NCBI GenBank assembly: GCA_024644045.1
Contig: JAHELT010000045.1
Location: forward strand, 1-32,087
Reading direction: 5' to 3'
From: Chromatiales bacterium
GTDB lineage: Bacteria > Pseudomonadota > Gammaproteobacteria > JAHELT01
Length of the DNA: 32,087 nt
Shown: piece after piece, positions 1 to 8,477 of the stretch
Layout of the letters: every line of letters begins with the position of its first letter
How positions within the stretch are numbered: the first letter of the stretch is position 1
Made by a program: the position numbers and the translations under genes
The notes under the pieces: generated by a model
The model's input: only the letters and a program-made list of their open reading frames with translations
What the model was told of the DNA's origin: nothing
The model's database searches: none

Positions 1-1
1 T

Positions 2-985
2 GAGGTGGGCAGCATGTTCATCGCCGCCAGCGCCAACGCCTACCTGGGCGAACCCGGCCTCGCGGTGCAGGGCCGGAGCGCTGCGGTCGGGCGGTTCTCG
101 CCCGCGTCCTTCGACGTAACCGGCAACGTGGCAACGTACGATGCCGCGTGCACGGCATTCACCTATCTCGGGCAGCCGTTCGACTATTCGGCCGGCGCGC
201 GCCCGCAGGCGACGATCACCGCCGTCAACGCGCAGGGCGCTACCACGCTGAACTACTTCGATTTCGGCAACACCGACGACTGGTGGCGGCTCGGCGACAT
301 CACCGAGACCTACCTCGACCCGGGCGGCAACCTCGCCTACTCGGGCGCCGGCCCGTCACACAACTCGAGCGCGGTACCGAGCGCCAACGGACAGGTGGTG
401 GTCAACTTCGTCGGTACGCTCACTTACCCCAAGACGCTGCCCTACGCGGACGGTGCGGGCGTCGATCAGTTCAACGCGGCGCCGACGCTCAGCTTCACGG
501 TCACCGACGCCGACGGCGTGACCTATAACGCGGGCGCTGCGTTCACCTTCGCAATCAATGAGGCGGCAGCGCAGGACCTTGTGCGTCACGGGCGCCTGCG
601 CCTGCAGAGCGCGCACGGCTCGGAGGTGCTGGATCTGTCCGCGCCCCTGATCCTGCAGACGTTCGACGGCACCAACTTCGTCACCGTAACCGACGACAGC
701 TGCACCGCTGTGGCGGTCGGGGACTTCACTTATGCGGGCACGCCCGTCGCCGACGCCGTGACTCCGTTTGCCATGGGCAACGGATCGCTCGACTGGAACT
801 GCAGCCTGGCCAGCCCGTGCGCAACCGGTTTCGTCGACGTCACGGGCGCGCTGGCGGGCGCCGGTATCGACTGGCTGCGCTACGACTGGGACGGCGACGA
901 TCTGGAGCAGGAGCCGAGCGGCCGGGTGACCTTCGGCATCCACAGCGGAAACAACCGCAACATCCACATCCGGGAGGTCTTCTGA
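2..985 (+). CDS. MshQ-like DUF6701 protein, C-terminal part (5' end outside window)
   Basis: This open frame runs in from the left edge, so only the C-terminal 327 residues or so are visible and the true start is upstream. The visible part matches the DUF6701 domain that ends MSHA biogenesis protein MshQ. Early on there is a Cys-x-Ala-Phe-x-Tyr motif (TAFTYLGQPF) typical of the family. The extreme C-terminus has a WLRYDWDGDD stretch, then FGIHSGNNRNIHIREVF, which is the family's hallmark ending. MshQ-type proteins are large surface or pilus-associated beta-rich proteins whose exact role is unsettled; a tip adhesin or minor component is usually suggested. It is followed by the regulator and assembly genes on the same strand, which implies that the remaining msh pilin genes lie just left of the window. 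Family assignment is by recognised motifs; the function is inferred. Confidence 0.75.
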   Translation, partial: EVGSMFIAASANAYLGEPGLAVQGRSAAVGRFSPASFDVTGNVATYDAACTAFTYLGQPFDYSAGARPQATITAVNAQGATTLNYFDFGNTDDWWRLGDITETYLDPGGNLAYSGAGPSHNSSAVPSANGQVVVNFVGTLTYPKTLPYADGAGVDQFNAAPTLSFTVTDADGVTYNAGAAFTFAINEAAAQDLVRHGRLRLQSAHGSEVLDLSAPLILQTFDGTNFVTVTDDSCTAVAVGDFTYAGTPVADAVTPFAMGNGSLDWNCSLASPCATGFVDVTGALAGAGIDWLRYDWDGDDLEQEPSGRVTFGIHSGNNRNIHIREVF

Positions 986-1049
986 CCGGAACGGCGGTCC
1001 GCAGCGGCCGTCGGTTGGCATCAAAAACTCAATAACCACAACCAGTTAC

Positions 1050-1078
1050 TTGCTTTTCCTGCTGGCTCGCCCTAAATT
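1050..1078 (+). promoter_or_regulatory. Possible sigma-70 promoter for the response regulator
   Basis: TTGCTT at 1050-1055 and TAAATT at 1073-1078 are separated by exactly 17 bases, about 95 bases before the ATG at 1173. Each box matches the consensus only partly. The 986-1172 gap is otherwise empty, with no clear terminator after the MshQ-like gene and no good -24/-12 element. Confidence 0.3.
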
Positions 1079-1172
1079 GACGAATTCTCCACACTGCTTT
1101 GCCGCCGCCTTGAAGCAGTGGGGCTCACAGGTCTGACAAAACCAGCCGCCGGAGGCGGTGGGAGAGTGTGCA

Positions 1173-2591
1173 ATGGCCGAAAGCGGGGCAGCCGCGGAAG
1201 GCGCCAAGCCGGGGCTTCTACTGGTCGACGACGATCCGCTGATCCGGGACAGCATGGGCTTTCTGCTGCGCCCGATGTTCGAGGTGCACCTCGCCGAGAC
1301 CCGCCGCGAGGCGGGCGAGGCGCTGCACGACCTGCAGCCGCAGCCTTCCATCGCGCTGGTCGACCTCGGTCTGCCGCCCAAGCCGCACGATCCCAGCGAG
1401 GGATTCGCGCTGATTTCGGATCTGCTCACCACCAACCCCAGCATGAAAGTGCTGGTGCTCTCGGGTCAGGGCGAGCCGGCCAACCTGCGTCACGCGATGG
1501 CACTGGGTGCCGCCGATTTCATCGCCAAGCCGTGCGATCCGGATCTGCTCAAGTCACGCCTGCAGCATCAGCTGGTGCTGCTCGAGGCCGAACAGGACGC
1601 CCGGGTCGAGAAGGACACCGCGCTGGCCGGCGAAAGCGCGGCCATGGACTCGCTGCGCGCCCAGATTGCGCAGTTTTCGAATGCACCCTTCCCGGTGCTC
1701 ATCGAGGGCGAGTCGGGCACCGGCAAGGAGTTGGTCGCCAAGCAGCTGCACGTGGAGTGCAGCCGTGCGCGCGAACCCTACATCGCGGTCAACTGCGCAG
1801 CGTTTTCCTCGGAGCTGCTGGAGTCGCAGCTGTTCGGTCATGCCAAGGGCTCGTTCACCGGCGCATCGCGCGACCACGCCGGGTTTTTCCAGGAAGCCGG
1901 CACCGGCACGCTGTTTCTCGACGAGATCGGCGAGATGCCGCTCGAGCTGCAGTCGAAGCTGCTGCGCGTGATCGAGAACGGCGAGTACTACCGGGTCGGC
2001 GAGACCAAGCCGCGCGTGTCTCAGGTGCGGCTGGTGGCTGCCAGCAACCGTGAGCTGGCGGTCGAGGTGCGCGAAGGCAAATTTCGACAGGACCTGTACT
2101 ACCGCTTGAGCATTCTCACCATGCAGGCGCCGCCGCTGCGTGAGCGCGGCGACGACCGGCTGCGGCTGCTGGAGCATTTTCAGCAGGTGTACAGCGGCTC
2201 GGTGCCGCCGTTCTCGCTGGACGAGGTGGCGACCGAAGCCTGGCTGAGCTACGAGTTCCCGGGTAACGTGCGCGAGCTGCGCAACATCGTGATCCGTCTG
2301 GGCACCAAGTTTCCCGGCCAGGTCATCGACCGCGACCGTCTCGAGGACGAGTTCGAGAAGCTGCCCTGGCACGACAGCCAGGCGTTACCCGAGGTCGACG
2401 TGGAAGCCGTGCTCAAGGCAGGTGACTTCGATCTCGATGCGTACATCCAGCGCATCGAATGGAGCTACATTCAGAGCGCGTTGAACCTTTGCGACGGCAA
2501 CCTGAGCAAGGCTTCCAAGCTGCTTAAGGTCAATCGCACCACACTGTACAGCAAGATCCAGCGCCTCGAGAACAGCCGCGACGACGAGTGA
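1173..2591 (+). CDS. Sigma-54-dependent response regulator (PrsR/NtrC type)
   Basis: This is a 472-residue activator with three parts. The receiver domain (about 14-130) has acidic residues DDD at 19-21, phospho-acceptor D64 and K119. The AAA+ sigma-54 interaction domain (about 150-390) has Walker A GESGTGKE at 179-186 and Walker B LFLDEIGE near 247-254. A Fis-type helix-turn-helix occupies about 430-465. The receiver resembles the PEP-CTERM-box regulators (DLGLPP after the phospho-acceptor, SEGFAL further on). The sigma-54 contact loop reads GSFTGA at 226-231 instead of GAFTGA. ATG 1173 is chosen because GGAGAG at 1161-1166 sits six bases upstream; a GTG at 1158 is in frame but has no such site. 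It precedes the pilus operon, and its likely partner is the histidine kinase encoded convergently at 14718-16418. Its likely target is the sigma-54 promoter near 18.3 kb (inference). Confidence 0.9.
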   Translation: MAESGAAAEGAKPGLLLVDDDPLIRDSMGFLLRPMFEVHLAETRREAGEALHDLQPQPSIALVDLGLPPKPHDPSEGFALISDLLTTNPSMKVLVLSGQGEPANLRHAMALGAADFIAKPCDPDLLKSRLQHQLVLLEAEQDARVEKDTALAGESAAMDSLRAQIAQFSNAPFPVLIEGESGTGKELVAKQLHVECSRAREPYIAVNCAAFSSELLESQLFGHAKGSFTGASRDHAGFFQEAGTGTLFLDEIGEMPLELQSKLLRVIENGEYYRVGETKPRVSQVRLVAASNRELAVEVREGKFRQDLYYRLSILTMQAPPLRERGDDRLRLLEHFQQVYSGSVPPFSLDEVATEAWLSYEFPGNVRELRNIVIRLGTKFPGQVIDRDRLEDEFEKLPWHDSQALPEVDVEAVLKAGDFDLDAYIQRIEWSYIQSALNLCDGNLSKASKLLKVNRTTLYSKIQRLENSRDDE

Positions 2592-2681
2592 CGAGCGCAC
2601 GTCGCTGAACGCGCCGCGGCAACAATCCCCCCGAGGCGCAAAATTGGACAAGCGCATGTCGTAGGGTGCAAACTGCAGGTT

Positions 2682-2699
2682 CGGAAAACGGATTTTCCG
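2682..2699. repeat. Short perfect palindrome before the pilus operon
   Basis: CGGAAAA and TTTTCCG are perfect inverted arms of seven bases around a four-base centre, ending 16 bases before the mshM start. There is no T-run on either strand, so it is not a standard terminator. It could be an operator or an mRNA hairpin near the ribosome site. The rest of the 124-base gap shows no convincing promoter. Confidence 0.3.
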
Positions 2700-2715
2700 C
2701 TGCGGTTGAACAGGG

Positions 2716-4002
2716 ATGTACTTCGACCATTTCGGGCTGACGTGCCCACCTTTCAAGATTCCTCCGGATTCGCGGTTGTTCTTCCGCGGCGGTCGCCGTG
2801 GTGCGGTGCTGGACGCACTGGTGTACGCCATCGCCAGCGGCGAGGGCATCATCAAGGTCGTCGGCGAGGTGGGCAGCGGCAAGACCATGCTGTGCCGCAT
2901 ACTGCAGAGCCGCCTGCCTGCGCACGTCGACAGCGTCTACATCGCCAATCCCAGCCTCTCGCCCGAGAACATTCTCCAGGTGATCGCCTGCGAGCTGCGG
3001 CTCGCCGCGCACGAGATCAGCAGGCTGCGTGCCATGCAGCTGTTACAGGCCCGGCTGCTCGAGCAGCATGCACTGGGCAGGCAGATGGTGGTGTTCATCG
3101 AGGAAGCGCAGAGCATGCCGCTGGCGACCCTGGAAGAGGTCCGCCTGCTCAGCAACCTGGAGACCGATCGGGGCAAGCTGCTGCAGATCGTCCTGTTCGG
3201 GCAGCCCGAGCTGGACGCGAGGCTCGCGCACCACGCGATCCGCCAGCTGCGCGAGCGCATCGTGCACAGTTTCGCACTCGCACCGCTGAATGCCGAAGAC
3301 GTGCGCGCCTACCTGAACTTCCGCCTGCGTTGCGCCGGTCACCGCGGGCCGGTTCTGTTCAAGCGCAGAACCGCGCGCCTGGTGACACGCTATTCGAGAG
3401 GGCTGGTGCGTCGCGTGAACATCATTGCCGACAAGGCGCTGCTGGCGGCGTTCGCGCAGGGCACGCGGTCAATCAGCAGGCGGCACGTCATGCGCGCCGC
3501 GCGCGACAGCGCCTTCTGTTTGCCGCCAGAGTTGCGTTCGGGCTGCGCCCTGGCAGTCCTGCTGCTGATCGGACCGGTCTGCACGCCGCTGGCACCGTCG
3601 CAAGTACCCGACACCGCGATCGCACGGACGGTGCCGGCCGCGCAACCGCTGTCGGCGCGTGCTCCGAAGGGTTACAAGCTGGAGACCTGGATGGACGCCG
3701 CGCGCGTCTGGTTGCGCCGCGCGCCGCCGCATCACTTCAGCATTCAGTTGCTTACCGTTGCGCGAAACCGCGGCGCGCGACTGCAGCGTGACCTGCACGG
3801 CTTCGGCGGACAGATCGCGCTGGAAAAGGTCTACGTCTACGCAACGGAGGTCGACCGGCGCCCGGCGCTGACCGTGCTGTACAACGACTATGCAACGCGC
3901 GCCGACGCGCTTGCGGCTATCGCTGCGCTGCCCGCGGCGCTGCATCGGAATCGCCCGTTTGTGCGCGCAATCGGCGACGTGCGTGAGCAAATCGAGGGTT
4001 GA
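2716..4002 (+). CDS. mshM: MshM/GspA-like ATPase with C-terminal SPOR domain
   Basis: This 428-residue protein opens with the MYFDHFGL-x-x-PPF signature of ExeA/GspA/MshM ATPases. Walker A GEVGSGKT lies at 50-57 and Walker B VVFIEEAQ at 125-132. One hydrophobic segment (about 276-291) follows the ATPase domain. The C-terminal region (about 339-425: FSIQLL, VYVYATE, LTVLYNDYATRADALAAIAALP) resembles a SPOR peptidoglycan-binding domain. The family uses ATP in the cytoplasm and the periplasmic part binds the cell wall, helping the secretin to insert or assemble through peptidoglycan. It is the first gene of the operon, with only four bases to the secretin gene, which fits that role. ATG 2716 gives a standard family N-terminus, although the ribosome site is weak. 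The SPOR call is by pattern and less certain than the ATPase. Confidence 0.85.
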   Translation: MYFDHFGLTCPPFKIPPDSRLFFRGGRRGAVLDALVYAIASGEGIIKVVGEVGSGKTMLCRILQSRLPAHVDSVYIANPSLSPENILQVIACELRLAAHEISRLRAMQLLQARLLEQHALGRQMVVFIEEAQSMPLATLEEVRLLSNLETDRGKLLQIVLFGQPELDARLAHHAIRQLRERIVHSFALAPLNAEDVRAYLNFRLRCAGHRGPVLFKRRTARLVTRYSRGLVRRVNIIADKALLAAFAQGTRSISRRHVMRAARDSAFCLPPELRSGCALAVLLLIGPVCTPLAPSQVPDTAIARTVPAAQPLSARAPKGYKLETWMDAARVWLRRAPPHHFSIQLLTVARNRGARLQRDLHGFGGQIALEKVYVYATEVDRRPALTVLYNDYATRADALAAIAALPAALHRNRPFVRAIGDVREQIEG

Positions 4003-4006
4003 CGCG

Positions 4007-5623
4007 GTGCTGCGGCTTCGACGGAGGATCTGCGCAGGCATCGTGCTGGCGGGTGCCGTGACCGCGACCGGTTGCGCCGTCAAGGCACCGCCGCGGCAAA
4101 CGCCAGGGCATCTGCAGCAGGCCGCCAGGCCCGCCGGTGACGCGCCGCCGGTGGCGATTCCGAGTATCAGCCCCGCCACCTTCCTGCCACGGCCGCGCGC
4201 GCTGCGCGAGGCCGCCGAGACCTACACGGTAGTCGTGAACCGCGTGCCGGCAGATGAGCTGCTGTTCGCGCTGGCCCGCGATGCCGGGATCGATATCGAC
4301 ATCGCCGGCGACATTCAGGGGCGGGTGACGCTCAACGCCGTTGAGCAGACGCTCGTGCAGATTCTCGATCGCATCGCCACACAGGTGCCGCTGCGCTACG
4401 CGGTCAAGGAGGGGCTGCTGGCGATCGCAGCGGATGAGCCGTACCTGCACAGCTACGCGGTCGACTACCTCAACATCGAGCGCCTCAGCACCAGCCGCGT
4501 GGCCCTGGCCACGCAGATCGGCACCGTGGGCAGCGCGCATACCGGAACAACCGGTGGTGCCGGCGACAACAACTCCGAGGCGCGGATCGAGAACGTCTCG
4601 CGCAATGCGTTCTGGAGCACGCTGGTAACCGGCGTGGCCGCGATCATCGGCGTGGACGATCTCGAGCGGACCGGCGACACCGTGCTCGGCACCACGCAGA
4701 TCATCGTCAACCGTGAAGCCGGTCTGCTGAGCGTGCGTGCCACGGCCCGGCGGCACGCCGAGATCGAGCGCTATGTGGACCGCGTCACGGCCAGCGCCCG
4801 CCGCCAGGTGCTGATCGAGGCGACGATCGTGGAAGTCACTTTGAGCGACGACTTCCAGGCCGGCATCGACTGGCGGTTGCTCGGCGCCGACCCGAACGGT
4901 GTGGACGTCACGCAGAGTCTGCTCGGCGCGAACCTCGCGGCCGCGCCGTTCTTCTCGTTCACCTACGCCGCTGCGACCGGTGCCGGCGACGTGACGGCCA
5001 CCGTGAAATCGCTGCAGCAGTTCGGCAGCGTGCGGGTGCTGTCCAGCCCGAAGATCATCGCGCTCAATAATCAGACGGCGATTCTCAAGGTGGTCGATAA
5101 TGTCGTGTACTTCACGACCGACGTGGAGACCACCACAAGCGACCAGACGCAACGCCAGACGTTCGAAACCACCGTGCACACGGTGCCGGTCGGCTTCGTG
5201 ATGAACGTCACGCCGTTCATCAGCGAAGTCGAGGAAATCATCCTGAACGTGCGCCCCACCATCTCGCGGGTGCTGCGCACGGTGAACGATCCCAACCCGC
5301 AGCTGGCACGGTCCGACCCGCCGGTCGCGAGTCCGATACCCGAGATTCAGGTGCGTGAAATGGAGTCGATGCTGCGCGTCGGTTCCGGCCAGACCGCGGT
5401 GATCGGCGGTCTGATGCAGGACAAGGTCGATGCGCAGACCGCAAGCGTGCCGTTTCTATCCGGGCTGCCGCTGATCGGCCCGGCGTTCACCTTCCGCCGC
5501 GATCGGGTGCTGAAAACCGAGCTGATCGTGTTCCTGCGGCCGCGCGTTGTTCACGTTGCCGACGTGGATGCCGACCTGCGCGACTTTCGCCCCTACCTGT
5601 CGGCGCCCGGCGGCTTGCCGTGA
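4007..5623 (+). CDS. mshL: MshL-type outer-membrane secretin (lipoprotein)
   Basis: This 538-residue protein forms the outer-membrane pore through which a pilus or pseudopilus passes. GTG 4007 is chosen because GAGGG at 3994-3998 lies eight bases upstream; the reading frame is open further back, and GTG 3983 is an alternative. The N-terminus is a signal peptide ending in a probable lipobox (ATGC, Cys23), so it should be lipidated. An STN/N0-like domain follows, then the MshL-typical HSYAVDYLNIERLS stretch. The C-terminal secretin domain has VRVLSSPKIIALNNQTAILKV, VGFVMNVTPFI and the closing VGSGQTAVIGGLM...PLIGPAF...ELIVFLRPRVV block. Length is as expected for the family. Its stop codon overlaps the start of the mshN-like gene. 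Confidence 0.93.
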   Translation: MLRLRRRICAGIVLAGAVTATGCAVKAPPRQTPGHLQQAARPAGDAPPVAIPSISPATFLPRPRALREAAETYTVVVNRVPADELLFALARDAGIDIDIAGDIQGRVTLNAVEQTLVQILDRIATQVPLRYAVKEGLLAIAADEPYLHSYAVDYLNIERLSTSRVALATQIGTVGSAHTGTTGGAGDNNSEARIENVSRNAFWSTLVTGVAAIIGVDDLERTGDTVLGTTQIIVNREAGLLSVRATARRHAEIERYVDRVTASARRQVLIEATIVEVTLSDDFQAGIDWRLLGADPNGVDVTQSLLGANLAAAPFFSFTYAAATGAGDVTATVKSLQQFGSVRVLSSPKIIALNNQTAILKVVDNVVYFTTDVETTTSDQTQRQTFETTVHTVPVGFVMNVTPFISEVEEIILNVRPTISRVLRTVNDPNPQLARSDPPVASPIPEIQVREMESMLRVGSGQTAVIGGLMQDKVDAQTASVPFLSGLPLIGPAFTFRRDRVLKTELIVFLRPRVVHVADVDADLRDFRPYLSAPGGLP

Positions 5624-6771
5624 GCCTGCTGCTCGAAGCGCTCGACCGGGCGGCCGATGCCCGGTGTCGCGAGTCGCAGGACCGCGACGACCGCGAGCGG
5701 AGCTTACCGCCCGCCGAGCCGGTTGCCGTCTCCGACAGGAACGCCGCGGCGGCCCGGCGCCTGGCGCACAACGTCTTCGAAAGCAAGGGGCGGCCCGCCG
5801 GCGGGCGGTTGCGCGCAGTGCTGTTCTTCGCTGCGACGCTGTGTGCCCTAAGTGGCCTGCTCGCTCTGCTCGGACAGGTACACCATCGGCAGCGCGACGC
5901 TCAATTGCGGTCACAGCTCATCGGCGCGGGGTATGCGGGTGAGCAGACAGCTGCTGCTCCGACGATTCAGATGCGCGGCTCGGCGCCCGCGCACAGTGCG
6001 CAGCCCGCCTCGATCGGCGCGCCGTCCGGCCGCTCGACCGCTGCCGTTGCGCAGCCTGTGCACGGGCGTTTACCCGCCGCCGCCGTAACAGCGGTACCGA
6101 AAAGATCTGCGGCGCCGACCGCGCCCTTGCCGGCATCGAAGATCACGCGGCCGCCGGTGCGCGCGCCGAGCATCGTGCGCAACGGCGCGCGCGAACGGAT
6201 CGCCGATGCGCTGGCCGGCGGCTATGCCGCCTTCCTGGGCGGCGATACGAATGCGGCGCAGCTTCACTACGAGGCGGCGTTGCGCATCGATGGGCGTAAC
6301 CGGGACGCCCTGCTGGGGCTGGGCGCGGTGGCAAGCCGGCGGGGCGACGACCGTCGCGCGCTGGCGGTTTACCGCACGCTGTTGCAGCAGGACCCTGCCG
6401 ACGCGGTTGCCGCGTCGGCGCTCAACGTGCTGCCCGGTGCCGGCGGCGAACACACGCGGGAACTCGAGCTCAAGCGCCTGTTGCACAAGAATCCGGGTGC
6501 CGCCGAGCTGCATTTCGCGCTCGGTTATCTGTACAGCGGCGAGCGGCGCTGGGGCCCGGCGCGCGCTGCGTTCTTTGCGGCGCACCGGCGCGACACGGGC
6601 AATCCGGATTTCATGTTCAACCTGGCCGTATGCCTGGACCATCTGAACCAGGCGCGCGCCGCACGGGAGTACTACCGAAAGGCGTTGCACGCGGCCGGCG
6701 TGCGCGCCTCCGGTTTCGACCGCGAGGCCGCGCGAGCGCGTTTGCGCCTGCTGCGCGGCGAGCCGGGGTGA
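5620..6771 (+). CDS. mshN: MshN-like inner-membrane TPR protein
   Basis: This 383-residue protein starts at GTG 5620, inside a GTGA overlap with the mshL stop. It begins MSLLLEALDRA, a common opening of MshN-like and related pilus-cluster TPR proteins. One transmembrane helix lies at about 65-86, followed by a low-complexity Ala/Pro linker (about 90-180). The C-terminal half (about 185-375) is built of tetratricopeptide-like helix pairs (AFLGGDTNAAQLHYEAALRI, ALLGLGAVASRRGDDRRALA, FMFNLAVCLDHLNQARAARE). A short cytoplasmic N-terminus with a periplasmic TPR domain would suit an adaptor between secretin and inner-membrane parts. The assignment rests on architecture and position between mshL and mshE; sequence in this family is poorly conserved. 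Confidence 0.75.
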   Translation: MSLLLEALDRAADARCRESQDRDDRERSLPPAEPVAVSDRNAAAARRLAHNVFESKGRPAGGRLRAVLFFAATLCALSGLLALLGQVHHRQRDAQLRSQLIGAGYAGEQTAAAPTIQMRGSAPAHSAQPASIGAPSGRSTAAVAQPVHGRLPAAAVTAVPKRSAAPTAPLPASKITRPPVRAPSIVRNGARERIADALAGGYAAFLGGDTNAAQLHYEAALRIDGRNRDALLGLGAVASRRGDDRRALAVYRTLLQQDPADAVAASALNVLPGAGGEHTRELELKRLLHKNPGAAELHFALGYLYSGERRWGPARAAFFAAHRRDTGNPDFMFNLAVCLDHLNQARAAREYYRKALHAAGVRASGFDREAARARLRLLRGEPG

Positions 6772-8474
6772 CGGCCGTGGACAAGCAACGGCGCCTGCTG
6801 GGCGAGCTGCTTATCGAACACGGCATCGTCAGCAGCGATCAGCTGCACATAGCGCTCACCGAGCAGAAGAAGTCGGCCGAGCCGCTCGGTCGACTGCTGA
6901 TTCGCCTGGGCTTCGTGACCGAAGCGGCAATGCGCGAGGCGCTCGGCGAGGTGCTGGGCCAGGAAAGCGTCGATCTGCGCGTCGCGGTGCCGGACACGCA
7001 GGCGCTGCAGCGGCTGCCGCGCACCCTCGCGCGGCGCTTCAACACGGTGCCGGTTTCGCTCGACGTGGCCGGGCGGGTATTGACGCTGGCGATGCGCGAC
7101 GCCGCCGATCTGAACACGCTTGACCGGCTGCGCGCCGAGATCGGCGGCGACATGCAGCTCAACACGCTGCTTGCCGGCGAGGCGGAGATCAGCGAGGCGA
7201 TCGACCGGTTCTACGGCTACGAGCTGTCCATCAACGGCATCCTGCACGAGATCGAAACCGGCGAGATCGACTACGACAGCCTGTCGGCCGAAACCGGAGA
7301 GTACAGCCACCCGCTGGTCAGGCTGGTGAACGCGGTGCTGGCCGACGCGGTGCGGCACGGCGCCTCGGACGTGCACTTCGAGCCGGAGGAAAGCTACCTG
7401 CGCGTGCGCTACCGCATCGACGGCGTGCTGCGCCAGATCCGCAGCCTGCACAGCGACTACTGGTCGGCGATCGCGGTGCGCCTGAAGGTGATGTCGGCAA
7501 TGAACATCGCGGAAACCCGGGCGCCGCAGGACGGCCGGTTCTCGCTGTCGATCGCCGGCCATCCGGTGGATTTCCGCGTCTCCTCGCTGCCCACCACGCA
7601 CGGGGAGAACATCGTGCTGCGGGTGCTCGACCGGCACCGGGGCATCGTGCCCCTGGAACGGCTGGGACTGGCGCGGGACACGCTGTCGGTGGTCAGGCTG
7701 ATGATGGCGCGTCCGGCGGGCATGGTGCTCGTCACCGGTCCGACCGGCAGTGGCAAGACGACCACGCTGTACTCGATGCTCAACGGGCTGAACGCCGAGG
7801 GGTGCAACATCATGACGCTCGAGGACCCGGTCGAGTACCCGATGACAATGATTCGCCAGGCCTCGGTGAACGAAGGGGTCAAGCTCGACTTCGCGAACGG
7901 CATCCGCGCGCTGATGCGCCAGGACCCCGACATCATCCTGGTCGGCGAGATCCGCGACGAAGCGACCGCCGAGATGGCCTTTCGCGCCGCGATGACGGGC
8001 CATCAGGTGTTCACCACGCTGCATACCGGATCCGCGCTCGGGGCGATACCGCGTCTGGTGGACATCGGCGTGCGCCCGGAAGTGCTGTCGGGAAACATCA
8101 TCGGCGTTCTGGCCCAGCGCCTGGTCCGCAAGCTGTGTCCGGCGTGCCGTCGGCCGAGCCGGCCGGACGACCTGGAACGCCGGGTGCTCGCCAGCCATGA
8201 CGGCGACCCCGAGGGAATCATCTACCGTCCCCGGGGGTGCCCGGCCTGCGACAACCAGGGTTACCGCGGACGCGTGGCGCTGATGGAAGTGCTGCGCATG
8301 GATGCCGACCTGGACGAGTTGATCGCGCGGCGCGCGACCGCGGGCGCAATGGCCGAGGTGGCCTCGCGCAGCGGTTTCCGGCCGATCACGGCGGACGGCG
8401 TCAAGCGCGTGCGGGAGGGGCTCACTTCGCTGGAGGAAGTGTCCCGCGTCATCGATCTGACCCGCGGTCTCTAG
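6768..8474 (+). CDS. mshE: MshE-type pilus assembly ATPase
   Basis: This is a 568-residue GspE/PilB-superfamily hexameric ATPase that drives pilin polymerisation from the cytoplasm. GTG 6768 overlaps the mshN stop (GTGA); GTG 6777, with GGGGTGA five bases upstream, is an equally possible start. Residues about 10-63 follow the two-part MshEN pattern known from Vibrio MshE to bind c-di-GMP (LLGELLIEHGIVSSDQL, then LGRLLIRLGFVTEAAM), although the first Arg of the RLG motif is Leu. Walker A GPTGSGKT is at 324-331, the Asp box LEDPVEY at about 351-357, Walker B DPDIILVGE at 386-394 and the His box TTLHTGSA at about 416-423. A tetracysteine zinc site is present (Cys457, 460, 491, 494). All catalytic motifs are intact. 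Confidence 0.93.
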   Translation: MTAVDKQRRLLGELLIEHGIVSSDQLHIALTEQKKSAEPLGRLLIRLGFVTEAAMREALGEVLGQESVDLRVAVPDTQALQRLPRTLARRFNTVPVSLDVAGRVLTLAMRDAADLNTLDRLRAEIGGDMQLNTLLAGEAEISEAIDRFYGYELSINGILHEIETGEIDYDSLSAETGEYSHPLVRLVNAVLADAVRHGASDVHFEPEESYLRVRYRIDGVLRQIRSLHSDYWSAIAVRLKVMSAMNIAETRAPQDGRFSLSIAGHPVDFRVSSLPTTHGENIVLRVLDRHRGIVPLERLGLARDTLSVVRLMMARPAGMVLVTGPTGSGKTTTLYSMLNGLNAEGCNIMTLEDPVEYPMTMIRQASVNEGVKLDFANGIRALMRQDPDIILVGEIRDEATAEMAFRAAMTGHQVFTTLHTGSALGAIPRLVDIGVRPEVLSGNIIGVLAQRLVRKLCPACRRPSRPDDLERRVLASHDGDPEGIIYRPRGCPACDNQGYRGRVALMEVLRMDADLDELIARRATAGAMAEVASRSGFRPITADGVKRVREGLTSLEEVSRVIDLTRGL

Positions 8475-8477
8475 CCG

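Noticed and set aside
2652-2672. Possible sigma-54 element before mshM (GG-N10-GT)
   Set aside because: The -12 box lacks the invariant GC and the -24 box is a poor match.
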